From CAYUPI01 sp964446585 (GTDB lineage Bacteria; Verrucomicrobiota; Verrucomicrobiia; Limisphaerales; UBA8199): 64,000 nt of DNA. Each line of letters begins with the position of its first letter. Within the stretch, counting starts at the first letter, position 1. The stretch covers positions 62,001 through 126,000 of the forward strand of contig CAYUPI010000009.1 of NCBI GenBank assembly GCA_964446585.1, written 5' to 3'. Below are positions 1 to 8,396 of this stretch, one piece after another. The position numbers and the translations under genes are program-made. The notes beneath the pieces are model-generated. The model ran no database searches. It was not told where the DNA came from and worked only from the letters and a program-made list of their open reading frames with translations.

Positions 1-1261
1 ATGGATGCTCGAGCGCTTTGAAGGCTCCGATGGATTGGCCGCCATCTTCCCGGCGATGCTCAACTCGCTCATCGCGCTCAAGGCCCTCGGTTATCCCGAT
101 GACCATCCGCAGGTCGTCCGGGCCGAACGCGAGCTCAAGAAACTGGAACACGAGACCGAACACAGCGTCCGCATCGAACCTTGCTTTTCGCCGGTGTGGG
201 ACACCGCCATCGTCAATGTCTGCCTCCATGAATCAGGCGTGCCCAGTGACCACCCCGCCCTCGAGCGCGCCACTGAATGGCTCATGACCAAAGAAATCCG
301 GTTCCGCGGTGATTGGCACTACAAGAATCCCGCCAAAGTCGAACCAAGCGGGTGGGTGTTCGAATTCGAGAACAAGTGGAACCCGGACGTGGACGACACC
401 GCCATGGTGTTGCTGGCTTTGCGGAATGTTCCCACCCGCGATCGCCAGAAAAGAGATGAATGTTTACAGCGCGGCTTGAAATGGCTGCTGGCGTTCCAGT
501 GCAAGGACGGCGGTTGGGCGGCCTTTGACAAAGACTGCACCAAAGGTGTCCTCGAGAAGGTGCCGTTCGCGGATCATAACGCGATGCTCGATCCCGAGTG
601 CGCCGACATCACCGCGCGCATTCTGGAATTGCTTGGATACGAAGGCTACACCCTCCAACATCCCCAGGTGCAAAAAGCCCTGCGCTTCATCCGCGATTGC
701 CAGGAACAGGATGGGTCGTGGTACGGCCGCTGGGGTGTCAATTACATCTACGGCACTTGGCAGGTCTTGCGCGGCCTGCGCGCGCTCAACTACGACATGC
801 GCCAGCCCTGGCTCCTGAAGGCCCGCGATTGGCTCGAAAGCGTTCAGCACGAGGATGGCGGCTGGGGCGAACGTTGCAACACCTACGACGATCCGGTCTT
901 CAAGGGCCAGGGCCCAAGCACCGCTTCACAAACCGCCTGGGCCGTTATGGGACTGTGCGCCTTCGATGAACCTCAGCGACCGAGCATCGTTCGCGGGATC
1001 GAGTATTTGGTCCGGACGCAGAACCTCGACGGTTCCTGGACCGAACACGAAATCACCGGCACAGGATTTCCCAAAGTCTTTTACCTCAAGTACGACATGT
1101 ACCGAAACAGTTGGCCGCTCCTGGCGCTGGCCACCTGTCGCAAGTTGCTCGCGCGCTCCGGCTGCGCCATCGAGACGGAAATTCCTGGCGAATCCTATCA
1201 GGAGTTCGAGTCATCCGCCACGGTCAGCTCTGCCTGCGCCGTCTCCGATGCTCGGGGCTGA
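1..1261 (+). CDS. shc: Squalene-hopene cyclase, C-terminal two-thirds (5' end outside window)
   Basis: The reading frame is open at the window edge, so this is the C-terminal part (about 419 residues) of a class II triterpene cyclase that would fold squalene into hopene at the membrane. The acid motif DVDD is present (codons from base 386), followed by several QW repeats such as QCKDGGW, QEQDGSWYGRWG, QHEDGGWGE and QNLDGSW. The usual C-terminal block ending FYLKYDMYRNSWPLLAL is intact. Full-length bacterial enzymes are about 630-720 residues, so roughly 230-300 residues lie upstream. The motifs and spacing are typical, which makes the family call secure. The aminopeptidase that follows starts 130 bases later and is probably transcribed separately. 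Confidence 0.95.
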   Translation, partial: WMLERFEGSDGLAAIFPAMLNSLIALKALGYPDDHPQVVRAERELKKLEHETEHSVRIEPCFSPVWDTAIVNVCLHESGVPSDHPALERATEWLMTKEIRFRGDWHYKNPAKVEPSGWVFEFENKWNPDVDDTAMVLLALRNVPTRDRQKRDECLQRGLKWLLAFQCKDGGWAAFDKDCTKGVLEKVPFADHNAMLDPECADITARILELLGYEGYTLQHPQVQKALRFIRDCQEQDGSWYGRWGVNYIYGTWQVLRGLRALNYDMRQPWLLKARDWLESVQHEDGGWGERCNTYDDPVFKGQGPSTASQTAWAVMGLCAFDEPQRPSIVRGIEYLVRTQNLDGSWTEHEITGTGFPKVFYLKYDMYRNSWPLLALATCRKLLARSGCAIETEIPGESYQEFESSATVSSACAVSDARG

Positions 1262-1391
1262 TCCTTTCAAAGAGTTCAGAGTTCGCCGTTGAAGGTTCAA
1301 CGTTCGAAGTTCATTTCTCGGCTGACGAACCGAAAGCCTAAGTACGACTGGACTCCAGCGGACGGCGCTGCCAGCATGCTCAAGAGTTGAG

Positions 1392-4079
1392 ATGAACGAA
1401 ACCATGAACCGATTACCCACTGCCCTGTTGGTCTGTCTGATTTCCCTGGCCGCCACCTGGACGCGCGCGGAGAATGAGGAGGATAAAATCTACTGCACAA
1501 AATCCGCTGCATTCCTCGTTCCGATTGATTCGGCCGAGTATCGGAAGTATGCTCCTGAACGCGACGCGCAGGTGCTCCACCTGGCTCTCGAAGTCACGCC
1601 TGATTTCAAGCAGCGCACGATTCAAGGCAAGACCACGCTGCGTCTTAAGACGATGGCCAAATCCGTCCAGGAGTTGAAGCTGGACGCGGTGGATTTGAAT
1701 GTCCAGACCGTGGATGCAACAGAGAAAGTTCAGCACTATCAAGTCGCCGGCGAGAAGTTGGTCATTACCTTTGCCGCGCCGATTCCGGCCAACAAAGAAG
1801 CCGCTGTCACCATCGCCTATTCCGCCGAGCCGAAACAAGGCCTTTACTTCCGCACTCCCGAAATGGGTTACAAGCAGGGCGACACCCACCTTTTCAGCCA
1901 GGGCGAGGCCATCCAGGCGCGGCATTGGTATCCCTGTCTTGATTCGCCCAATATGAAAGCCACTTCCGAAGTTACCTGCCATGTACCGGAAGGCATGACA
2001 GTGATTTCGAATGGGCGCCTGGTTTCCGAGACCAAGGATGCGGCAACCGGCCTCGTCGTGAGCCATTGGTCGCAGGAAAAGCCGCACGCCAACTATTTGA
2101 TCACGCTGGTCGCCGGCTACTTTAAGAAGCTTGAGGACAAAGCGGGCACCGTGCCGCTGGCCTTTTACACGCCGGCTTCGCAGATCCAATATGCCCAAAC
2201 CTCTTTTCGCACGACCAAAGGAATCATGGAGTTTTTCAACCAGGAAATCGGCGTGCCTTATCCCTGGCCAAAATACGACCAAGTATGCGTAAATGACTTT
2301 GTCGCCGGCGGCATGGAGAACACCTCGGCAACAACTCTCACGGACCGCACCTTGTTCACCGACGAAACCGAAAACATCCACAATAGCGACAGTCTGGTGG
2401 CCCACGAGATGGCGCACCAATGGTTCGGCGACCTGGTCACGTGCAAAGACTGGAGCCATATCTGGCTCAACGAAGGGTTTGCCACGTATTACGATGCGCT
2501 CTTCGACGGCCACAAGAACGGCCGGGACGCGATGCTCTACGCAATGTACGGTAACGCGCGCCAAATCCTCGGGGCAGCCAACGACACCAACGCCATTGTG
2601 CGCCGCACGTATGATTCGCCCGACAGTATGTTCGATTTCCTGGCCTATCCGAAGGGCGGCTGGGTCTTGCACATGCTTCGCTCGCAACTGGGTGAGGAAC
2701 TGTACCGGCGCGGCATCAAGACCTACCTCGAACGCCACGCCTATGGCAGCGTAACGACCGAGGATTTGCGCCAGGTCATCGAAGAGCTTTCCGGCCGTTA
2801 TTACGAGCGGTTCTTTGACCAGTGGGTTTACCACGCCCATCATCCCGAGCTCGAGGTCAGCTACACTTGGGACGAGCGCTCCAAACTCGCCAGGCTCACA
2901 ATCCGCCAGGTTCAGAAGCTCGGCGACAACGTGCTGCTATTCGATTTCCCGCTCATCGTCCGCTTCAAGGGGGCGTTCGGCACTACCGACCGGCCCCTGC
3001 ACGTCACAGCAAAAGAAGAAGAATTCACTTTCGCGCTCGATTCTGCCCCGACACTTGTCCGGCTTGATCCAGATTACACGCTTCTGGCCAAGATCACGTT
3101 CAATCTGGCGACGCCGATGTTGTATTCGCAGCTTGCGGACACGAAGGACGTTATGGGCCGTCTGCTGGCCATCGAGCAACTTTCCAACCGGCGGGACAAG
3201 GAAACCGTCTCCAAGCTAAAGCAGGTGCTCAACAACGATCTGTTTTATGGCGTGCGAATCGAAGCCGCCCGCGGGTTGCGTACCGCGCACAGCGACGAGG
3301 CCCTTGAAGCCCTGCTGGCGTCAACCAAACAAGCTGATGCGCGCGTGCGTCTACAGGTCATGACTGCCATCGGGGGATTCTACCGGGAGACCGCTTATGA
3401 TAGCGCGCACCAGGCGCTGGAGGCTGAGAAGAATCCGGCCATTGTGGCCTCAGAAATTCGGGACCTGGGCGGCTACGCAAAACCCGAGGTGCGCGCGGCG
3501 CTGCTCAAATACCTGGCCTCGGACTCGTATGAGAATCGACTCGCTGATGCCGCCATCAATGCTATGCGTTCGCAGGATGACCCTGCTTACATTCCGACGC
3601 TGTTGGAGACGCTCGGCAAACGGGAAGCCGATTTCACAACCGGTGGTGTTGCCCAGGGGCTCCGGACGTTAGGCTACCTCGGGCGCAATGAGGAGAAAAA
3701 GGATGCCGTCCGGGACTTCCTCCTGGGCTATGTGAGCCACAAAAAGAGAACGCTCCGCTTGGCCAGCATTGACGCCCTGGGTAGCCTGGGTGATCCCCAA
3801 GCCATCGCTGCCCTCAATAAAATTGCCACGGCGGCCAAGGAAAGCCCCGAGCGCGTCGCGGCTGAGCGAGCCGTTACCGACCTGCGCGCCGCCCGAAAAC
3901 CGGTGGACGATTTCAAAAACCTGCGCCAGGAAGTGCTGGACCTCCAAAAGCAAAACCGCGAACTCAGAAAAGATCTGGACGATCTGAAAAAGAAACTAGA
4001 GGCTCGGCCCGTCGAGAAGGCGGAATCATCCGGCAGAAAAAAGAAGCCGACGGTTAACGCGCCGAAGTCCGCTCCCTGA
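1392..4079 (+). CDS. M1 family (gluzincin) aminopeptidase with HEAT-like and coiled-coil C-terminus
   Basis: This 895-residue zinc aminopeptidase carries a Sec signal-like start (LPTALLVCLISLAATWTRA). The exopeptidase motif GGMEN is at residues 306-310 and the zinc site HEMAH at 338-342, with the third ligand Glu361 in NEGF. It would trim N-terminal residues from peptides in the periplasm or outside the cell. After the catalytic part (to about residue 560) comes a long alpha-helical repeat region resembling HEAT repeats (about 590-840), then a charged coiled coil (about 850-880) and a basic tail. A second ATG lies at 1404. The gene converges on a pseudopilin gene. The enzyme class is clear; the substrate is not. 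Confidence 0.93.
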   Translation: MNETMNRLPTALLVCLISLAATWTRAENEEDKIYCTKSAAFLVPIDSAEYRKYAPERDAQVLHLALEVTPDFKQRTIQGKTTLRLKTMAKSVQELKLDAVDLNVQTVDATEKVQHYQVAGEKLVITFAAPIPANKEAAVTIAYSAEPKQGLYFRTPEMGYKQGDTHLFSQGEAIQARHWYPCLDSPNMKATSEVTCHVPEGMTVISNGRLVSETKDAATGLVVSHWSQEKPHANYLITLVAGYFKKLEDKAGTVPLAFYTPASQIQYAQTSFRTTKGIMEFFNQEIGVPYPWPKYDQVCVNDFVAGGMENTSATTLTDRTLFTDETENIHNSDSLVAHEMAHQWFGDLVTCKDWSHIWLNEGFATYYDALFDGHKNGRDAMLYAMYGNARQILGAANDTNAIVRRTYDSPDSMFDFLAYPKGGWVLHMLRSQLGEELYRRGIKTYLERHAYGSVTTEDLRQVIEELSGRYYERFFDQWVYHAHHPELEVSYTWDERSKLARLTIRQVQKLGDNVLLFDFPLIVRFKGAFGTTDRPLHVTAKEEEFTFALDSAPTLVRLDPDYTLLAKITFNLATPMLYSQLADTKDVMGRLLAIEQLSNRRDKETVSKLKQVLNNDLFYGVRIEAARGLRTAHSDEALEALLASTKQADARVRLQVMTAIGGFYRETAYDSAHQALEAEKNPAIVASEIRDLGGYAKPEVRAALLKYLASDSYENRLADAAINAMRSQDDPAYIPTLLETLGKREADFTTGGVAQGLRTLGYLGRNEEKKDAVRDFLLGYVSHKKRTLRLASIDALGSLGDPQAIAALNKIATAAKESPERVAAERAVTDLRAARKPVDDFKNLRQEVLDLQKQNRELRKDLDDLKKKLEARPVEKAESSGRKKKPTVNAPKSAP

Positions 4080-4130
4080 AGGCCAACTACTGCGGCTGGT
4101 TCTAGCAGCTGGTAATGGCCGAGCAGGCTC

Positions 4131-5063
4131 TCACTTTAATGCTGTTGTCCGCTCGGCAATCCATCGAAAGTCTTTGTTATTCGCTACCAAATCGCTGTGC
4201 GGAATATACTGTGCCGGGCCAGGCAGCTTTCTCTTCGTCCGCGGATCCAGCCACTTATGGGATTCGATATGGTTGTCCGCAAAAGCCAACACGCCCAAAC
4301 CCGAGTGCAACGTGGAAGGGTAATGGATAATCGTCTGCAAACTCATATCAACGCCAAACCCAGGCGTGCAGATGTTGCCCGGGTTGACGTCCATGAAGAC
4401 AAAGCGATCGGCAGGCGAGTTTAGGGCCAGTTCGGAAGACTTCATGTAAATCCGGTAGGAGTAGTTCAATCGGAGCGGCACGACGAGGTTTCCCGGCGGC
4501 GTGCCGATGTAGGAATTCAGGGCATAGCTGCGCAGTTCCAACGCACTTTTCCCTTCGACCGGCCACAATGAACGATCGGCCGGGCATTTATAAATCTGCG
4601 CGGCTTGTATGTAAGGGGCAAAAAGCGCGTACTTGGGGTCCAACAGGTAATTGTAGTTGGTGAGAGTTTGCGGATCACCGTGATTGCCTCCGAACACCCA
4701 GAGATAAGGGGCGGACCGGTCGCTACCTGTCTCCCCGCCATTCAACACCAGAAATTCGCGGTTGTCGCCGGAATACAGGGCCCAGGTCAGGATCATCTGC
4801 TTCTGGTTATTGACACACTGGATGCGCCAGGCCTGCGCCTTGGCTTTGGCGAGCGCCGGCAGGAGCAGCGCCGCGAGGATGGCAATAATCGCAATCACCA
4901 CCAACAGTTCGATGAGTGTGAATGCCCAGACGGCCCCGATCTTTGGGATCCTTCTGAATTGCCTGCCGGATGATTTACGGTCAAACCAGTCCACGCTGTG
5001 GGGGTTTATATCAGAAGAATTCTTGGATGGCAATGATTGTTTCACTGCACATCCGCCAGCCAA
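4131..5063 (-). CDS. Prepilin-type N-terminal cleavage/methylation protein (type II pseudopilin-like)
   Basis: A leader of about 45 residues precedes AFTLIELLVVIAIIAIL, a classic type IV prepilin/pseudopilin helix, with Ala rather than Gly before the conserved Phe. The globular part has paired cysteines (KCPADRSLWPVEGK) and an imperfect H-x9-DG-like ending (LHSGLGVLAFADNH), as in the many single-gene pseudopilins of Verrucomicrobiota and Planctomycetota. It is probably exported and processed by a prepilin peptidase encoded elsewhere. The start is uncertain: the longest frame begins at TTG (5063), while GTG at 5045 has a GGCGGA-like sequence just upstream and may be real. A second member of this family lies at 60863-61723. 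Confidence 0.88.
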   Translation of the reverse strand: MAGGCAVKQSLPSKNSSDINPHSVDWFDRKSSGRQFRRIPKIGAVWAFTLIELLVVIAIIAILAALLLPALAKAKAQAWRIQCVNNQKQMILTWALYSGDNREFLVLNGGETGSDRSAPYLWVFGGNHGDPQTLTNYNYLLDPKYALFAPYIQAAQIYKCPADRSLWPVEGKSALELRSYALNSYIGTPPGNLVVPLRLNYSYRIYMKSSELALNSPADRFVFMDVNPGNICTPGFGVDMSLQTIIHYPSTLHSGLGVLAFADNHIESHKWLDPRTKRKLPGPAQYIPHSDLVANNKDFRWIAERTTALK

Positions 5064-5348
5064 AACTGCGACTGATGTGCGCCTGTCACAGGTTCGCCAT
5101 TCGGCCTGTCAGTCGTTCGCCCATTCGACCTTGCACGTGTCCAAATCATAAACGGCTGAAACGATTCGAACCTCTCTTGACAGGTCACCCAGCGCTGCTC
5201 TTTCCCTAGTTTGAGTTGCGACCTGGCGCGTGCTTCCGGTGATAGACGCGTCCAGGGCATCCCCGGGCTTGCCCTTGGCGGCTCTGTCCGCAGGCTGAAG
5301 ATCGAGAACCAATGAGGCGATGTTGCCGGGGCGTAGTCGCTGGCTATA

Positions 5349-6353
5349 GTGGCCTTGAATGCGCCGCAGAAAGAGGAAACGAGAGTTTACAGAAGGAGAG
5401 GAAGACAACGAAGAGAGAAGAGGAATGGAGAAGGCCCCGAACACTATCGCGAACACCTCCGCAAGGTCACCATCCAGGCTGCCTACGATCAATTCATTGC
5501 CGACAAAGGAAAGCTGAACAGGCGCCCTGATACGCTCCGCAATCTCAAGGGGCGAGTCGGCATGTTCAAAGACTTGCAGGCCGAAAAACTCGGTTCCGAC
5601 ATTTCGCAGCTGACCTGCTCCGATTTCATCTACCGCGAGCGCACATCACCGCGGAATCAAATCAATGACCGGCTGGCCCTCAGCAACTTTTTCAGCTGGG
5701 CCGTCAAACGCGAATACGCCGCCGCGAACCCAGTTCAGAAGGTTGACCGCCCCGAAGTGGACGACAACGCGCCGAAGATCCTGGCGCTGGAGGATTGCGG
5801 CAAACTCTTCGCCGCCGCCCGCGACCACAAGGACGGCTTGCTCCTGCCTTACGTTACGCTCGGTTCATGCGCCGGTCTCCGCCCCGCCGAGCTATCCCGA
5901 CCCACGTGGAGCAAAATTGACCTCGAAGAAGGCGCTGTCACCATTGACGGGAGCATGGCCATAACCCGCCAGCGCCGCTTCGTGAAGCTTTCTGACAATG
6001 CCATTGCTTGGCTCAAAGATTACGCGGTCGAAAAGCCGCCGCTCGCGTTTTCAAATTTCCAGCGTGACTTCGCGAAGGTGAAGAATGCGGCCGGGTTCGA
6101 CGGCAAAGAAGACGAGAAAGGGCTGCGCCCATGGGTTGCCGACTGCATGCGGCATACTGCCATCCGCAATCACTTCGCCCACCACAAGCACGAAGACGAG
6201 ACCGCCAGTTGGGCCGGCAACTCACCGAACGTCATCCACCGTCACTATAAAGCCCTTTTAAAGGCAGTGGATGCCAAAGAGTTTTGGACGATTACTCCGG
6301 CCACGGTGAAGCGCAAAATCGCCAAGTTTCCTGGCCAAGCCGCGGCCGCCTGA
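5349..6353 (+). CDS. Tyrosine recombinase/integrase-like protein with atypical active-site residues
   Basis: A SAM-like core-binding domain (about residues 40-125, RKVTIQAAYDQFIADKG) is followed by a tyrosine-recombinase catalytic domain. Arg178 (AGLRPAEL), Arg268 (DCMRHTA) and the likely nucleophile Tyr300 (HRHYKAL) are in place. The two usual box histidines are replaced: Asp265 sits three residues before Arg268, and Asn291 follows Trp288 (WAGNSP). The same WAGNSP pattern occurs, as I recall it, in chromosomal integrase-like proteins of this phylum. The frame starts at GTG without a clear ribosome site, and the first 35 residues are basic and low in complexity, so the N-terminus may be truncated or the start may differ. 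No tRNA or att-like repeat adjoins it, and no cargo is obvious. Confidence 0.8.
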   Translation: MALNAPQKEETRVYRRRGRQRREKRNGEGPEHYREHLRKVTIQAAYDQFIADKGKLNRRPDTLRNLKGRVGMFKDLQAEKLGSDISQLTCSDFIYRERTSPRNQINDRLALSNFFSWAVKREYAAANPVQKVDRPEVDDNAPKILALEDCGKLFAAARDHKDGLLLPYVTLGSCAGLRPAELSRPTWSKIDLEEGAVTIDGSMAITRQRRFVKLSDNAIAWLKDYAVEKPPLAFSNFQRDFAKVKNAAGFDGKEDEKGLRPWVADCMRHTAIRNHFAHHKHEDETASWAGNSPNVIHRHYKALLKAVDAKEFWTITPATVKRKIAKFPGQAAAA

Positions 6354-6742
6354 GAAAGGCAAGTGCCCGTCCGACGGATTCGTTAATGAGGTTGTGGGCG
6401 CGTGCAGGCTTTCCCCTGCATCAGGGATGCGATTTCACAAGGAGGTCGTGGATGGACCCCGCTTATTTGAGCGTCCGTCTAGTCTCCTGAGTCATTGATT
6501 CCTTAAATAATTTGGTTGTCGGGTTGGCAATGTTTTTGGGCTGCAGCAGGCATGAATTCCGAATTTTGTTATGCAAGTTATTTCTGATTCATGAGACTAG
6601 TTTGCATGCAAGTCCTCCGTTATTTGAGCCAGCTTCGAGGACCTGAGCAGAATTGGGGTGTCGGGCGTAGCGTCAATTAGCGTTCATTCGCGGTTGAGCC
6701 TTTTCCTCCATGCGGTAGCTCAGTCCCCTTTTCCGGCGTTCT
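6354..6742. other. Intergenic stretch holding mobile element copy 1
   Basis: No convincing gene is visible in this 389-base gap between the recombinase and the leftward small ORF. Its only recognisable content is the 114-bp element at 6483-6596 with its CTAG flanks. The short open frames here lack family resemblance and ribosome sites. Confidence 0.7.
6483..6596 (+). mobile_element. 114-bp MITE-like element, copy 1, flanked by CTAG
   Basis: This non-coding block is base-for-base identical to the reverse complement of 39843-39956. Both copies are flanked on each side by CTAG (here 6479-6482 and 6597-6600), which looks like a 4-bp target duplication. The ends form imperfect inverted repeats: reading inwards, TCTCCTGAGTCA and TCTCATGAATCA match at 10 of 12 positions. 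It has no open frame of useful length, so it would need a transposase acting in trans, and none is in the window. A CTAG/YTAR-type target duplication is known for IS5-group elements, but that link is inference. Confidence 0.88.
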
Positions 6743-7006
6743 TCAGGCAGTGGCCGGGGAAGCTGCAATTTCAGCGGTCAACCGTTCAATCTCTGCCTGC
6801 AAACGCCGCATGTCTTCGAGCGGGCTTTCGGCGAGAATAGCGAACTTCTTTGGTTGTCCGGGAAGCAGTTCGCGGCGCAGAGTCGAAAGCGCTTCGTTCA
6901 AACGTTCCAACTGCTCCACCGTTTGATTCAGGATGGATTCAGTGTTGTTCACACACGCAATCGCAGCAGTCCTTTCCTCGCTCCGAATTCCCGCCACATC
7001 ACACAA
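6743..7006 (-). CDS. Small putative coiled-coil protein
   Basis: This 87-residue frame overlaps the last bases of the DUF1501 gene and starts at TTG. Its middle is strongly heptad-like (ESILNQTVEQLERLNEAL, then MRRLQAEIERLTAEIAA), and the central PKKFAILAESPLED looks conserved rather than random. Position and overlap suggest it is the third, downstream gene of the DUF1553-DUF1501 unit. I do not recognise a named family, and it could be a chance frame. Confidence 0.45.
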   Translation of the reverse strand: MCDVAGIRSEERTAAIACVNNTESILNQTVEQLERLNEALSTLRRELLPGQPKKFAILAESPLEDMRRLQAEIERLTAEIAASPATA

Positions 7007-8396
7007 GGATTTCTTTTAATACATTTCCAGCCACATCCGTAAGGCGGAAGTCGCGGCCTGCGTAACGGTACGTCAACCGGGTGTGATCAATGCCCATCAG
7101 TTGCAGAATGGTCGCGTGATAGTCATGCACATGGCACGGATTCGCCACGATGCTCGCGCCATACTCATCGGTCTCGCCGTGGGTAATCCCGCTCTTCACA
7201 CCGGCGCCGGCCAGCAGACAGCTAAAGGCTTTGGCATAGTGATTGCGACCTTTGCCGTTGCCGCCGTCGCTCCACGGAGTACGGCCAAATTCGGTGCAGA
7301 TGGCGACGAGAGTCTCCGCCAACAGACCGCGCTGCTTGAGGTCCTGGATCAGCGCCGCGATAGCGCGGTCGGCACGCAGCGCTTTGGGCCGATGCGTTTC
7401 CATGTCGCCATGCGAATCCCAGTTATCATGCGAGCCGGTATCAATGAGTTCGACCACGCGTACGCCGCGTTCAATGAGCCGCCGCACAATAAGGCATTGC
7501 CACGCAAAAGACTTGTTGTCGCCGCGAGTCAAACCGTACTGCTCCAGCGTTAAATCAGATTCGCGCGACAAGTCGAAAACTTCGGGCGCTTCATTCATCA
7601 TCCCGCGGGCGGTGTTGAAGCTGGCGATGCGAGCGCGAAGGTTTGGGTCGCCTGGGCGCTGCGCGGCGTGCGCCTCGTTGACGTCGTGAAGCATGATTTC
7701 CTCCAGTTCGCGAAGCGTCACGGGACGCGGCAGCGGATCGAGGTCGGCAATCGGCTTGTCGCCGGGCACGATGCGCACCCCCTGATGCTCCGGCGGCAGA
7801 AAGTTGCTGTCCCAAACCTGCGCGCCCGCGTAGGGGAAATGCTCGGCCAGCACGACGAAGGAAGGCAGGTTGCGATTGAATGTGCCGAGGCCGTAGCTGA
7901 GCCACGCGCCGATGCTGGGCAATGGGACGGTGGCCGAGCCGGTGTGCATGGCGAGGGTGGCTTGAAAATGCTCGACGATGTCTGTGTGCATCGAGCGGAT
8001 CACGCAAAGGTCATCGGCCGCCGCGCGCAGATGCGGGAACAGTTCGCTGATCATCAATCCGGATTTTCCGCCCGGTTCGAACTTGAACTTGGAGCCCAGT
8101 ATCGGCAGCGGTTTGGCCTCGTCGGGACGCAGGCCGAAAGCGGGGATGGGCTTATTATGCTCCACATTGAGCCTGGGTTTGGGATCGAACGTGTCGAGAT
8201 GCGAGACTCCGCCGGTGAGAAAAAGGAAGATGAGTTGTTTGGCTTTCGGCGGAAAATGCGTTGGCTTCGGCGCGAGCGGGTGCCCTCCGCCCAAAACCGC
8301 GGCGCGCGAGAGTTGCGGGTAAAGGCCAAGGCTGCCCGCAGCCAGCGCCGAGCCGCAGCAACCAAGGAATTGGCGTCGTGATAGTTCAATCCACAT
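6999..8396 (-). CDS. DUF1501 family protein, Tat-exported sulfatase-like
   Basis: The 465-residue product starts with a twin-arginine signal (SRRQFLGCCGSALAAG) and continues with hallmarks of DUF1501: FLTGGVSHLDTFDPKP near the N-terminus, ELIDTGSHDNWDSHGD in the middle and CTEFGRTP towards the C-terminus. These proteins share the alkaline-phosphatase/sulfatase fold and are very numerous in Planctomycetota and Verrucomicrobiota, nearly always next to a DUF1549/DUF1553 cytochrome-like gene, as here. The start ATG lies inside the end of the upstream gene (11-bp overlap), so the two are probably translated together. The biochemical role of the pair is not established. A periplasmic function follows from the signal. 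Confidence 0.93.
   Translation of the reverse strand: MWIELSRRQFLGCCGSALAAGSLGLYPQLSRAAVLGGGHPLAPKPTHFPPKAKQLIFLFLTGGVSHLDTFDPKPRLNVEHNKPIPAFGLRPDEAKPLPILGSKFKFEPGGKSGLMISELFPHLRAAADDLCVIRSMHTDIVEHFQATLAMHTGSATVPLPSIGAWLSYGLGTFNRNLPSFVVLAEHFPYAGAQVWDSNFLPPEHQGVRIVPGDKPIADLDPLPRPVTLRELEEIMLHDVNEAHAAQRPGDPNLRARIASFNTARGMMNEAPEVFDLSRESDLTLEQYGLTRGDNKSFAWQCLIVRRLIERGVRVVELIDTGSHDNWDSHGDMETHRPKALRADRAIAALIQDLKQRGLLAETLVAICTEFGRTPWSDGGNGKGRNHYAKAFSCLLAGAGVKSGITHGETDEYGASIVANPCHVHDYHATILQLMGIDHTRLTYRYAGRDFRLTDVAGNVLKEILV

Noticed and set aside
1413..2843. Minus-strand open frame of 476 codons
   Set aside because: It is antisense to the M1 aminopeptidase, has no domain resemblance, and arises from the codon use of the real gene.
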